Translations under genes and position numbers: made by a program
Part shown: positions 28,724 through 37,100 of the stretch, piece by piece
Layout: each line of letters starts with the position of its first letter
Numbering within the stretch: the first letter of the stretch is position 1
Source: Bacteroidales bacterium
Lineage (GTDB): Bacteria; Bacteroidota; Bacteroidia; Bacteroidales; UBA10428
Assembly (NCBI GenBank): GCA_016934055.1
Contig: JAFGTR010000027.1
Location: 20,579-84,578, forward strand
Length of the DNA stretch: 64,000 nucleotides
Reading direction: 5' to 3'
The notes under the pieces: generated by a model
The model's input: the letters and a program-made list of their open reading frames with translations, nothing else
The model's database searches: none
What the model was told of the DNA's origin: nothing

Positions 28724-30517
28724 TTACATCCTGTCGGGAACCTGGATACCCAGCAGTCCCATTCCACTGTTTATCACTTTAGCGGTCAGATCAGAGAGCA
28801 TTAAGCGCATTGCTCTTACCTCGGGATCAGGTTCTTTTAGAATAGAAAAATCATGATAGAATTGATTGTATTCTTTTGCCAGATCATAAATAAAATTAGC
28901 AATCAATGAAGGATTATAGGTTTCCGCTGAATTGATTATAATCTCCGGGAAATCATGTGTAATCTTCATTATGTTTTTTTCTTTTTCATTGAGTGCAATG
29001 GTGAGTATTGCCTGTTCAGGCAATTTGATATTATTTTCCTCAGCTTTACGGAATACAGATTTTATACGGGCATGGGTATATTGAATAAAAGGGCCGGTAT
29101 TACCGTCAAAGTCTATGGACTCCCTGGGGTTAAAAGTCATATTTTTAACAGGATCCACTTTCAGTATATAATATTTCAATGCCCCAAGACCGATCATTGT
29201 GAATGTATCTTCTTTCTCTTCAGGCGACAGTTTCTCGAGTTTACCCAAATCGTAAGACATTTCGCGGGCTGTTTTTATCATTTCATCCATGAGGTCATCG
29301 GCATCAACCACGGTTCCTTCCCGCGATTTCATTTTTCCTTCAGGTAATTCTACCATACCGTAAGATAAATGGTAAAGTGTCTTTGCCCAGGAAAATCCAA
29401 GCTTGTCAAGTACCAGCCGAAGTACTTTAAAGTGATAATTCTGCTCGTTGCCTACAACATATACCATACGGTCCGGATGGAAATCATTCTTTCTTTCCTG
29501 TGCTGTTCCAATATCCTGTGTAATATAAACCGATGTACCATCAGCACGCAAAAGCACTTTTTCATCAAGACCTTCAGTTTTGAGATCGACCCATACCGAG
29601 CCGTCTTTATGCCTGTAAAACAATCCATTCTTAAGTCCCTCTAAAACTGTATCCCGTCCGACAAGGTACGTGTCAGATTCGTAATAAATTTTATCGAAAC
29701 CAATGCCAAGCCGCCGATAGGTTTCCTCAAAACCTTCGTAAACCCAGTCATTCATAGTTTTCCACAAAGCATAAACCTCAGCATCTCCTGATTCCCATTT
29801 GCGTAACATTTCCTGCACCTCAAGCATTAACGGAGCTGTCTTTTCTGCTTCATCACGTGATTTTCCCTGACTGATCAAATCGGCTACCTGAAGTTTACAT
29901 TGCTGATCAAACATAACATAATAGTCACCAACAAGGTGATCCCCCTTTTTCCCTGCCGATTCAGGCGTTTCACCATTGCCCCATTTTTGCCAGGCCAGCA
30001 TTGATTTACAGATATGTATGCCACGATCATTCACCAGATTTGTACGAACAACCTTTTTCCCGGCTGCTTTAATAATGTTACAGACAGAGTTTCCAAGCAG
30101 ATTATTTCTTATGTGTCCCAGATGCAAAGGTTTGTTGGTATTGGGCGAAGAAAACTCAACCATAACTGTTTCGGCATCTGTATCTTTTGCCGAAAAACCA
30201 TATTCATTATACCGGCAAACCCGATTCATAAATTCAAGATAGTAACGATCGCTCACGACCATGTTAAGAAAGCCTTTATAGACAATAAATTTGATAATAT
30301 CCTCAATGTTGTTTTCAAGATAAACGCCGAGATCCTGACCGGTAGCCTCAGGAGACTTCCCGGAAATTTTCAGCAAAGGAAAAACCACAAGGGTGATATC
30401 TCCTTCAAATTCCTTGTTTGTCTTTTGTAACTGAATCATTTCCTGTGAAACAGGTTGACCGTAAAGCTCGGGGATGCCCTTTATAAGCACCTGACTAATA
30501 AGTTTTTCTATCTTCAT
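28724..30517 (-). CDS. argS: Arginyl-tRNA synthetase
   Basis: A class I synthetase of 597 residues from ATG 30517, which is preferred to 30553 because it begins with the normal N-terminal domain. The HIGH motif is HLGH in PNTNKPLHLGHIRN, and KMSK appears as KMKSR in EGKMKSREG. The N-terminal tRNA-binding domain and a C-terminal DALR helical domain with YTHARIKSV are present. It charges tRNA-Arg. ffh follows 56 bp downstream. Confidence 0.96.
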   Translation of the reverse strand: MKIEKLISQVLIKGIPELYGQPVSQEMIQLQKTNKEFEGDITLVVFPLLKISGKSPEATGQDLGVYLENNIEDIIKFIVYKGFLNMVVSDRYYLEFMNRVCRYNEYGFSAKDTDAETVMVEFSSPNTNKPLHLGHIRNNLLGNSVCNIIKAAGKKVVRTNLVNDRGIHICKSMLAWQKWGNGETPESAGKKGDHLVGDYYVMFDQQCKLQVADLISQGKSRDEAEKTAPLMLEVQEMLRKWESGDAEVYALWKTMNDWVYEGFEETYRRLGIGFDKIYYESDTYLVGRDTVLEGLKNGLFYRHKDGSVWVDLKTEGLDEKVLLRADGTSVYITQDIGTAQERKNDFHPDRMVYVVGNEQNYHFKVLRLVLDKLGFSWAKTLYHLSYGMVELPEGKMKSREGTVVDADDLMDEMIKTAREMSYDLGKLEKLSPEEKEDTFTMIGLGALKYYILKVDPVKNMTFNPRESIDFDGNTGPFIQYTHARIKSVFRKAEENNIKLPEQAILTIALNEKEKNIMKITHDFPEIIINSAETYNPSLIANFIYDLAKEYNQFYHDFSILKEPDPEVRAMRLMLSDLTAKVINSGMGLLGIQVPDRM

Positions 30518-30541
30518 ACTGCAAAACTGCTGAACAGGCCA

Positions 30542-30549
30542 CAAAGATA
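30542..30549 (-). promoter_or_regulatory. Possible -7 box for argS
   Basis: TATCTTTG on the minus strand matches TAnnTTTG and lies 24 bp before the chosen argS start. No TTTG is present at the -33 distance. If used, it supports ATG 30517 rather than 30553 as the start. Confidence 0.3.
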
Positions 30550-30647
30550 ACATTTGAAGCGTACTTTTTTAATAAACTTTTTATTCAATCATTGCTTTTC
30601 CCGAAATTTTTAATTTTATTTATTCTTTATTTTAATGGAAACCATAC

Positions 30648-30661
30648 AGGTGTATACACCT
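30648..30661. promoter_or_regulatory. Perfect 14-bp palindrome before the nucleotide-sugar dehydrogenase
   Basis: AGGTGTATACACCT is a perfect palindrome 28 bp before the dehydrogenase ATG, in the divergent gap with argS. It could be an operator for a dimeric regulator. No cognate regulator is adjacent. It may also be chance. Confidence 0.35.
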
Positions 30662-30689
30662 CATTTTGTTAACTTTTAAAACTTATAAC

Positions 30690-32342
30690 ATGACAGCTGA
30701 ATCTAAAAATTATTCATACAGCCCTTCAGGTGAAAAGTTTTCCATTCCTCTTCAGAGGGAATACAATACTGAATATAAAAGGCTCGAAATGCTTGTTAAA
30801 CAGGCAAAATCAGAAAAAAAAGAAATAGTTGTTGTTATGGGAGTTGGTTTTGTTGGTGCTGTAATGGCTGCCATAATTGCCAACACCAAAAATAAGGAAG
30901 GTAAATTCAGTAAATTAGTCATTGGCTGTCAGCGCCCCAGTGTCAGAAGTTTTTGGAAAATACCGATGCTTAACAGGGGAGAATCTCCAATCAAAGCGGA
31001 AGATCCTGAAGTGGATGAATTAATTAAGAATTGTGTGCTGAAAAACAAAACCCTAACAGCCACTTATAACAGTGATTGTCTTCAACTGGCCGATTGCGTA
31101 GTTGTTGATGTTCAGTGCGATTATAAGAAAAAAGATCTGGGAAATATGAAAACCGGTGAAGCTGATATGGCAGCGTTGGAAGCCACCATAAAAACCATCG
31201 GTGAAAAAATACTACCCCATTGTCTTGTACTTATTGAAACAACAGTAGCTCCGGGTACCACAGAATTTGTCGCCTGGCCCATCATGAAAAAAGCGTTTGC
31301 CCGGCGGGGTATTGAAAAAGAACCACTATTGGCCCACAGTTTTGAAAGGGTTATGCCGGGTAAGGAATATGTCTCAAGTATACGGGATTTCTGGCGCGTT
31401 TGTTCAGGGTGTAACACCGAGGCCAGAAAAAGAGTAGAGAAATTTTTACGAGAGATTCTTAACACCAAAGATTTTCCATTAACGGTAATGGACCGCCCCA
31501 TTGAATCCGAAACAACAAAAATCATTGAAAATTCATATCGTGCTACCACTTTAGCATTTCTCAACGAATGGAGCCTTTTTGCAGAGAGGAATGGTGTGGA
31601 TCTCATCAAGGTTATCAAAGCCATAAAGATGAGACCAACGCACAACAACATTATTTTTCCGGGTCCCGGCATTGGAGGATATTGTCTGCCGAAAGACGGT
31701 GGATTAGGTTACTGGGCTTACCAGCATATACTTGGTTTTGAAGATGGCGATAATATATTCAGAATTACACCCATGGCAATTGATATTAATGACACACGCG
31801 CATTGCATGTTGCAGAACTAACGCGTGATGCTTTGCGTAATATGGGTCATTATATTGCCGGTGCTGAAGTATTGATGTGCGGTGCCAGTTACCGCCAGGA
31901 TGTTGGGGATACACGTTATAGCGGGAGTGAACTTGTGGTGCGTAAGCTGACTGAAATGGGGGCTGACATCAAAATCCATGACCCTTATGTTGATCACTGG
32001 TATGAACTTGAAAGTCAGGATGAGTATCCTGCTCCCGATCAATCATGGGCAAGGTTCTTTCGTAACCAGAAAGATCTGAAAAAAATTCGTGTAAGCCATG
32101 ACCTCAGAACATCTCTGAAAGGCGTTGAAGCACTCATACTGGCAGTTCCTCACAGCCAGTATTTACACCTTAATCCAAAAAATATTGTATCCTGGGCCGG
32201 AAACCCGATAGCGGTTATCGATTGTTTCGGCATTTTGCCTGATGATGCAATACGGGAATACTTCAGACTGGGCTGTGAGGTTAAAGCTTTGGGAAGAGGC
32301 CATATTCAGCGAATCAAGGAAGAAACCAGGAAGAACAACTGA
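30690..32342 (+). CDS. UDP-glucose/GDP-mannose dehydrogenase family protein
   Basis: From ATG 30690 this is 550 residues, longer than the usual 430. It oxidises a nucleotide sugar to the uronic acid for polysaccharide. NAD loop VMGVGFVGAVMA, central dimer domain with MDRPIESETTKIIENSYRA, catalytic Cys in GPGIGGYCLPKDGG and C-terminal domain with GASYRQDVGDTRYS are all present. About 45 extra residues precede the Rossmann fold, and a short insert follows it. No other polysaccharide genes are beside it. The substrate is not determined by sequence. Confidence 0.85.
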   Translation: MTAESKNYSYSPSGEKFSIPLQREYNTEYKRLEMLVKQAKSEKKEIVVVMGVGFVGAVMAAIIANTKNKEGKFSKLVIGCQRPSVRSFWKIPMLNRGESPIKAEDPEVDELIKNCVLKNKTLTATYNSDCLQLADCVVVDVQCDYKKKDLGNMKTGEADMAALEATIKTIGEKILPHCLVLIETTVAPGTTEFVAWPIMKKAFARRGIEKEPLLAHSFERVMPGKEYVSSIRDFWRVCSGCNTEARKRVEKFLREILNTKDFPLTVMDRPIESETTKIIENSYRATTLAFLNEWSLFAERNGVDLIKVIKAIKMRPTHNNIIFPGPGIGGYCLPKDGGLGYWAYQHILGFEDGDNIFRITPMAIDINDTRALHVAELTRDALRNMGHYIAGAEVLMCGASYRQDVGDTRYSGSELVVRKLTEMGADIKIHDPYVDHWYELESQDEYPAPDQSWARFFRNQKDLKKIRVSHDLRTSLKGVEALILAVPHSQYLHLNPKNIVSWAGNPIAVIDCFGILPDDAIREYFRLGCEVKALGRGHIQRIKEETRKNN

Positions 32343-32408
32343 TATTAAGTTTTAAATCCTGTCAGAGTATTATAAAAAACAATCGGAAACCTGACAAAAA
32401 ATCCGTTT

Positions 32409-33128
32409 ATGAGAATTGATATTCTGCAATTAGTCGATGGGGCTAAGCTTTCCAGGGGTCTGACCGTTATTATCGATGTATTCCGTGCTTTTTCACTGGC
32501 CTGTTACCTGTTTGACAGAGGAGTGAAAGAGATCATTCCTGTTGGAACAACAGAACAGGCTTTCAAACTGAAAGAAGCCAACCCCGGCGCCATACTTATC
32601 GGTGAACGCAACAACCAAAAGATTAAGGGCTTTGACTTTGGCAATTCCCCTTTTCAGACCCGGGATTTTGATTTCAGGGGAAAAACTGTGGTGCACACCA
32701 CCAGTGCCGGAACTCAAGGTCTTATCCATGCCACAAATGCCGATGAAGTTATCACCGGAAGTTTTGTTAATGCTCAGGCTGTTATTGATTACATCAGGGC
32801 TAAAAATCCCTCAGTTGTATCACTTGTGTGCATGGGATATGCAGCCAAATACCCTGTTGAAGAAGACACCTTCTGCGCAGAATATATACGCAATGGCTTA
32901 AGAGGCGATGCTTATGATTTTATCAGTATTATTGACATTATAAGGAATACCAGTGGCAAGCGATTTTTTATTCCGGAAAATCAGGAATTCAGCCCCAAAG
33001 AAGATTTCTTCTATTGCATGAACCTTAATCACTTCAATTTTATTTTGAAGGCTGAACGAAACGGACAATCGAATATAATCTTAAGAAAGAAAATCCTTAA
33101 ACCGACCGAACTGCATAAAGAGGTTTGA
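32409..33128 (+). CDS. comB: 2-phosphosulfolactate phosphatase (ComB family)
   Basis: A 239-residue enzyme that removes phosphate from phosphosulfolactate to give sulfolactate. Family blocks: IDVFRAFS, GERNNQKIKGFDFGNSP, HTTSAGTQGL and LVCMGY, with acidic residues VEEDTFCAEYI for Mg2+. It is the step after ComA, which is encoded at 22816 on the other strand, so the window holds both steps but not as an operon. It follows the sugar dehydrogenase after 66 bp. ComC and sulfopyruvate decarboxylase genes are not in the window. Confidence 0.85.
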   Translation: MRIDILQLVDGAKLSRGLTVIIDVFRAFSLACYLFDRGVKEIIPVGTTEQAFKLKEANPGAILIGERNNQKIKGFDFGNSPFQTRDFDFRGKTVVHTTSAGTQGLIHATNADEVITGSFVNAQAVIDYIRAKNPSVVSLVCMGYAAKYPVEEDTFCAEYIRNGLRGDAYDFISIIDIIRNTSGKRFFIPENQEFSPKEDFFYCMNLNHFNFILKAERNGQSNIILRKKILKPTELHKEV

Positions 33129-33242
33129 TGGTTGCATAATTTCCTCAACCGGATTTTTACAAGCTCAGGATTTGCTTCATTGCATATCTTTGTGAACAAT
33201 ACTGACAATTGTCCGGAAAAAACTGCCGGCACCAAAAGTTAC

Positions 33243-33269
33243 AAAAAAAGCAGGACCGCAGTCCTGCTT
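33243..33269 (-). terminator. Intrinsic terminator of the small lipoprotein gene
   Basis: On the minus strand a GCAGGAC/GTCCTGC stem (9 bp counting two flanking A-U pairs, 4-base loop) is followed by seven T. It starts about 50 bp after the lipoprotein stop codon. A strong, typical rho-independent site. Confidence 0.85.
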
Positions 33270-33319
33270 CAAATCTTTAATATTCCCTTTAGATACTATG
33301 CAGTAGAATAAACAATGTA

Positions 33320-33505
33320 TTATTCACCTACAAGTGTATCAACAACTTCTTCAACAGCTTCAATAATTGTGTCAGCTGCGGGAACTACTTCTTCAATTGG
33401 TTCTGCTTCAGGTTCAGTAGTCTCGGGTGCTTTTTGTTTGCAAGCACTAAGAGCAATAACTCCAAACATTGTTAAAGCAACAAAATACAAAGCTACTTTC
33501 TTCAT
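33320..33505 (-). CDS. Small acidic lipoprotein
   Basis: A 61-residue protein with a lipoprotein signal (lipobox LSAC, Cys22) and a short mature part rich in Glu, Pro, Thr and Val, with EEVV and EAVEEVVD repeats. There is no known domain. Gene structure is well supported by a consensus promoter at 33555-33584 and a strong terminator at 33243-33269, so it is a single-gene transcript, probably abundant. It may be a surface or periplasmic spacer lipoprotein; the function is unknown. Confidence 0.82.
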   Translation of the reverse strand: MKKVALYFVALTMFGVIALSACKQKAPETTEPEAEPIEEVVPAADTIIEAVEEVVDTLVGE

Positions 33506-33554
33506 TTTTATAAATTTTTTTTGAAATGGTTAAAACTGTTTGACTTTCAATTCA

Positions 33555-33584
33555 CAAAAATAGCAAATAAATTGACTCTGCAAA
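33555..33584 (-). promoter_or_regulatory. Consensus Bacteroidetes promoter of the small lipoprotein gene
   Basis: On the minus strand, TTTG (33584-33581), an 18-bp spacer, then TATTTTTG (33562-33555). Both elements match the phylum sigma-factor consensus TTTG-N19-TAnnTTTG. The transcript would start near 33549 with a leader of about 44 bases. The rest of the 33585-33864 gap is AT-rich and shows no RNA gene or riboswitch. Confidence 0.72.
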
Positions 33585-33864
33585 TCATTTAGTTAATAAA
33601 TTATTAATTTCATTGAATTCCTGTAAGACTTCAGAAGAAATAATGAAAAAAATGAATCGTGTAATATGCTGATTTATTGAATGATACACAAATTGATTTC
33701 AGCTAAAAGAATTTTTTAAGAAAATACGAATAAGTTCTTCACCGTTCACTGTATACCGGTCACTCTTACCAACTTCTAACTCATAATTCCGTCAGGTTTT
33801 TTAAAAAGCAAATGCTTTCCTCTAAGTGATTCACTATTTTTACGCACTCATATTTCAAATTAAA

Positions 33865-35922
33865 ATGATGGGTCATATAAAACAGACAATAAATGTTCAT
33901 TTCAAAAGATGGAGCCGGAAGCATTATGCAGTGCTAAAAAGTCTTTTTGCCATTATTAAAATCTGTTTCCTCTGTGTCATTTATACCATTATAGGGAGCG
34001 GATTTATGCCGTTATTTGCCCAGAATGACAGCCTGAGTATGCCATCATCATACAATATTGAAGAAATTAAAATCACCGGTCAGATAAATCCGGTTATATT
34101 TCCTGCAAAGTCAAGAATGGTCAACTTAATCCGACATGAAGAGATTACCTCAGCTCCGGTACAATCATTGCATGATTTATTGGAAAATGTTGCCAACATA
34201 GATATTACCCAGCGCGGATCAAATGGCGTACAAGCAGATGTGACAATGCGTGGCGGATCTTTTGACCATGTTATGATCTTATTAAATGGTATTTTGATCT
34301 CTGATCCCCAAACAGGCCATTTCAGTCTTGATATACCTCTTGACATAGAAGCAGTACAACGCATTGAAATTATGAACGGTACAGCTGCCAGGATATATGG
34401 AGCCGGAGCCTTTTCAGGGGCTGTCAACATTGTGGCCAAACCCGTTAAAGATCAATACTGCAAGGCTTCGTTAACAGCCGGAGAATATGGATACAAAAAG
34501 ATTGGTCTCACAGCATCCCTGGGAAACGGTAATGTAAAAAATCTTGTTAATATCGGACATACAAAATCAAATGGGTACACACATAACACCGATTTCCTGG
34601 TACAAAATGTCTATTATTCGGGGCATTATAATAAAGGTGATAATTCATTGGACATTCAGGCAGGATATCAACAAAAAGCATTTGGCGCCAATGGCTTTTA
34701 TTCGCCCCGTTATCCCGATCAATATGAAGAAAACAATTCTTCCCTTGTGAGCCTGAACTATCAGACCGGGACAAAGATTAAAATAAAATCATCGGCATAC
34801 TGGAAAAGAAAACAGGATCATTATATATTGCAGAGAAATAATCCGGGCTTATATCAGAATTATCATCGCAACAATATTTTTGGCTCAAACCTCACAGGTG
34901 AAATTAAGACCGGAAAAATAATTTCATCGGCTGGTATTGAACTGCGTTCAGAAAACATCATCAGCACCAGTCTGGGTTTGGAGAGTCTTCATCCAGTAAA
35001 AGTCAAACAAGAAGACAGCCTTTATTATTCAAAGCATTACAACCGGTCAGTTTTTTCGTTTTTCCAGGAACATCAGTTTCAATCAGGAAGATTATCACTA
35101 ACAACAGGTTACATGCTGAACTGGCATTCTGATTTTTCATCAAAACCAGCATTCTTTCCGGGGATTGATATCAGTTTTACTTTTACGAAAACTTTAACGG
35201 GCTTTTTAAGCATAAACCGCACTTTTCACTTTCCCACATTCACTGATATGTTTTACACCGACCCTTCCCATCAGGGAAATAAAACATTGGACCCCGACAG
35301 AATGATATCAGCTGAAGTTGGTTTGCACGCTGATTTTTCAGTATTCAGAGGATCAATAGCGCTTTATAAATCGTCAGGTAAAAGTATAATCGATTGGTTA
35401 TGGTTATATGAATCAGGCAAATACAGCCCGGTGAATATCGACCACTTTTCCGCAGCAGGGATCGAAATACTGACCAAACTGCCATGTGAAAAAGTATTCA
35501 GCAGGTACTCCCCTTTATATGATATTACCATCGGCTATAATTATCTTGATGTAGACAAATCATTACCAGATTCCATATCAAAATATTACCATCTTAAACA
35601 TAAGGTAACATTATCGGTCAGAAATAAGATATTTCGCAACATCAATTCCACATGGTATTTTTGTTACCAGGACAGAATGGGATCATACATCCGGTATAAT
35701 ACCCCGGAAGACATTTTTTTTTCTGAACCATTCAAACCTGTTTTTCTGGTTGACGGCCAACTAGCATGGGACACAAAACGGGTTACATTTTATATTGAAG
35801 CATCCAATCTTCTTAACACCAAATATGTTGATGCAGGCTCAGTTATTCAGCCAGGGCGCTGGATAAAGGCTGGTATCAAGGCCAATATGTATTTTAGCCG
35901 GAATAAATGTATATTTGAATAA
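33865..35922 (+). CDS. TonB-dependent outer-membrane receptor
   Basis: About 685 residues from ATG 33865, with a signal peptide ending at LFAQ, a plug domain (SLHDLLENVANIDITQRGSN, MRGGSFDHVMILLNG, RIYGAGAFSGAVNIVAK) and a 22-strand barrel ending in a Phe-Glu C-terminus. The layout is of BtuB/vitamin or siderophore type, without the carboxypeptidase-like N-terminal domain of SusC. No cobalamin riboswitch, SusD or transporter genes are adjacent, so the ligand is unknown. A GTG at 33826 would only add residues before the signal. Confidence 0.87.
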   Translation: MMGHIKQTINVHFKRWSRKHYAVLKSLFAIIKICFLCVIYTIIGSGFMPLFAQNDSLSMPSSYNIEEIKITGQINPVIFPAKSRMVNLIRHEEITSAPVQSLHDLLENVANIDITQRGSNGVQADVTMRGGSFDHVMILLNGILISDPQTGHFSLDIPLDIEAVQRIEIMNGTAARIYGAGAFSGAVNIVAKPVKDQYCKASLTAGEYGYKKIGLTASLGNGNVKNLVNIGHTKSNGYTHNTDFLVQNVYYSGHYNKGDNSLDIQAGYQQKAFGANGFYSPRYPDQYEENNSSLVSLNYQTGTKIKIKSSAYWKRKQDHYILQRNNPGLYQNYHRNNIFGSNLTGEIKTGKIISSAGIELRSENIISTSLGLESLHPVKVKQEDSLYYSKHYNRSVFSFFQEHQFQSGRLSLTTGYMLNWHSDFSSKPAFFPGIDISFTFTKTLTGFLSINRTFHFPTFTDMFYTDPSHQGNKTLDPDRMISAEVGLHADFSVFRGSIALYKSSGKSIIDWLWLYESGKYSPVNIDHFSAAGIEILTKLPCEKVFSRYSPLYDITIGYNYLDVDKSLPDSISKYYHLKHKVTLSVRNKIFRNINSTWYFCYQDRMGSYIRYNTPEDIFFSEPFKPVFLVDGQLAWDTKRVTFYIEASNLLNTKYVDAGSVIQPGRWIKAGIKANMYFSRNKCIFE

Positions 35923-35945
35923 CATAACCTTAATTGATTTTTTCC

Positions 35946-35977
35946 TTTGCATCATGCAGCAATCCTCTATATTTTTC
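35946..35977 (+). promoter_or_regulatory. Likely promoter of the ECF sigma operon
   Basis: TTTG (35946-35949), a 20-bp spacer and TATTTTTC (35970-35977), one base off TAnnTTTG. The sigma gene starts 19 bp after it. This suggests transcription by the housekeeping sigma factor. Confidence 0.45.
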
Positions 35978-35995
35978 GTCAATAATATTGAATGA

Positions 35996-36565
35996 ATGGC
36001 TGAAAAGAATGGTTCGGGCCAACCCGTGGAATTGATAAATAAATGCAGAAAAGGTGATCGCAAGGCGCAATTTGAGTTATACAGACTTTATTATAAGGCC
36101 ATGTATAATACAAGCTTGCGGATTGTTGCTCATCCTGCAGAAGCTGAAGATATTATGCAAGAAGCATTTTTATCAGCATTCGCAAAAATTAACACCTATA
36201 AAGGGGATGTAAGTTTCGGTGCATGGCTGAAAAAGATTGTTATTAATAAATCAATAGATGCCCTGAGGCAAAGAAAAATGAGGTTTGACGAACTATCTGA
36301 GACCAAATCTATTGAAATTCAGGAAGAGTCTATTGGATTTCCGGATGATGACAATCAATCGCCTGAATTAATGATTAAAAGAATTAAAAATGCCATTCAG
36401 GAACTTCCCCACGGTTATCAGGTGGTCATTACACTGGCATTGATAGAAGGTTATGATCATGAAGAAATAGCAAAGATTCTTGCCATTAATGAATCGACTT
36501 CAAGATCACAGCTGACACGAGCCAGAAAAAAACTGATCGAAATCATCAAAAGCAAGCAAAAGTGA
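35996..36565 (+). CDS. ECF RNA polymerase sigma factor
   Basis: A 189-residue sigma-70 family factor of the ECF type. Region 2 has AEAEDIMQEAFLSAF and SFGAWLKKIVINKSIDALRQ, and region 4 the helix-turn-helix YDHEEIAKILAINESTSRSQ. A negatively charged linker with EESIGFPDDDNQ joins them. It overlaps the next gene, a membrane protein in the anti-sigma position, by 4 bp. The target regulon is unknown but may include the operon itself. Confidence 0.92.
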   Translation: MAEKNGSGQPVELINKCRKGDRKAQFELYRLYYKAMYNTSLRIVAHPAEAEDIMQEAFLSAFAKINTYKGDVSFGAWLKKIVINKSIDALRQRKMRFDELSETKSIEIQEESIGFPDDDNQSPELMIKRIKNAIQELPHGYQVVITLALIEGYDHEEIAKILAINESTSRSQLTRARKKLIEIIKSKQK

Positions 36566-37089
36566 AATCACTGGATGATTTTTTCGGGAATAACAGGGCG
36601 CTTTTCGATAATGAAGAACCTCCTGCAGAACATTTCGAACGGTTTTATCAAAAACTTGAAAGATCAACTTATTTTGATAAAACACAGGTTATGTCTGTGA
36701 TCTTTAAGATAGCAGCTGTTCTTGTTTTCGCATTATTTCTTTCGGTTGCTTTGTACTTAAATCTGAAAAAGAAGTCATTGGTTTTTCAGAATGATGATTG
36801 TCCTAACAAAGAGCTTTGCGAAGCTGAAATCTTTTACACAAAGAAAGCTGAAAACTATTATCATTTAATAGAGCAAATGCCTTTTTCGCATGATCCCAAA
36901 ACACATAAAGAAATTCTGAAAGAGCTTAGAGAGATGGATGACCAGGTTGCCTTAATGAAAAAAGACCTGAAACAAAATCCTTATGATGAAAGGATCGTAC
37001 ATTCCATAATCAATTATTACCAGGAAAAAATCGCACTTATGGATATGATTATTGTAAGAACAAAAATCTCAAAAAATTCAATGCTTTAA
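36562..37089 (+). CDS. Putative anti-sigma membrane protein
   Basis: A 175-residue protein starting at GTG that overlaps the sigma stop (GTGA). About 52 residues of N-terminal cytoplasmic segment with acidic EEPPAEHFERFYQKL, one TM helix (KIAAVLVFALFLSVALYL, about 54-71), and a C-terminal helical periplasmic part. There is no zinc-binding motif, and the anti-sigma call rests on the overlap with the sigma gene, the single TM, and the small acidic N-terminus. Commonly found in this place in Bacteroidetes. Confidence 0.68.
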   Translation: MKSLDDFFGNNRALFDNEEPPAEHFERFYQKLERSTYFDKTQVMSVIFKIAAVLVFALFLSVALYLNLKKKSLVFQNDDCPNKELCEAEIFYTKKAENYYHLIEQMPFSHDPKTHKEILKELREMDDQVALMKKDLKQNPYDERIVHSIINYYQEKIALMDMIIVRTKISKNSML

Positions 37090-37100
37090 TACTCATTATC

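Noticed and set aside
32343..32408. TGTCAG...CTGACA inverted repeat between the sugar dehydrogenase and comB
   Set aside because: Only six pairs with a long loop and A-rich rather than T-rich tail, so too weak to call.
33506..33864. Possible cobalamin riboswitch before the TonB-dependent receptor
   Set aside because: No B12-box-like core or conserved stem was found; only an AT-rich gap and the lipoprotein promoter on the other strand.
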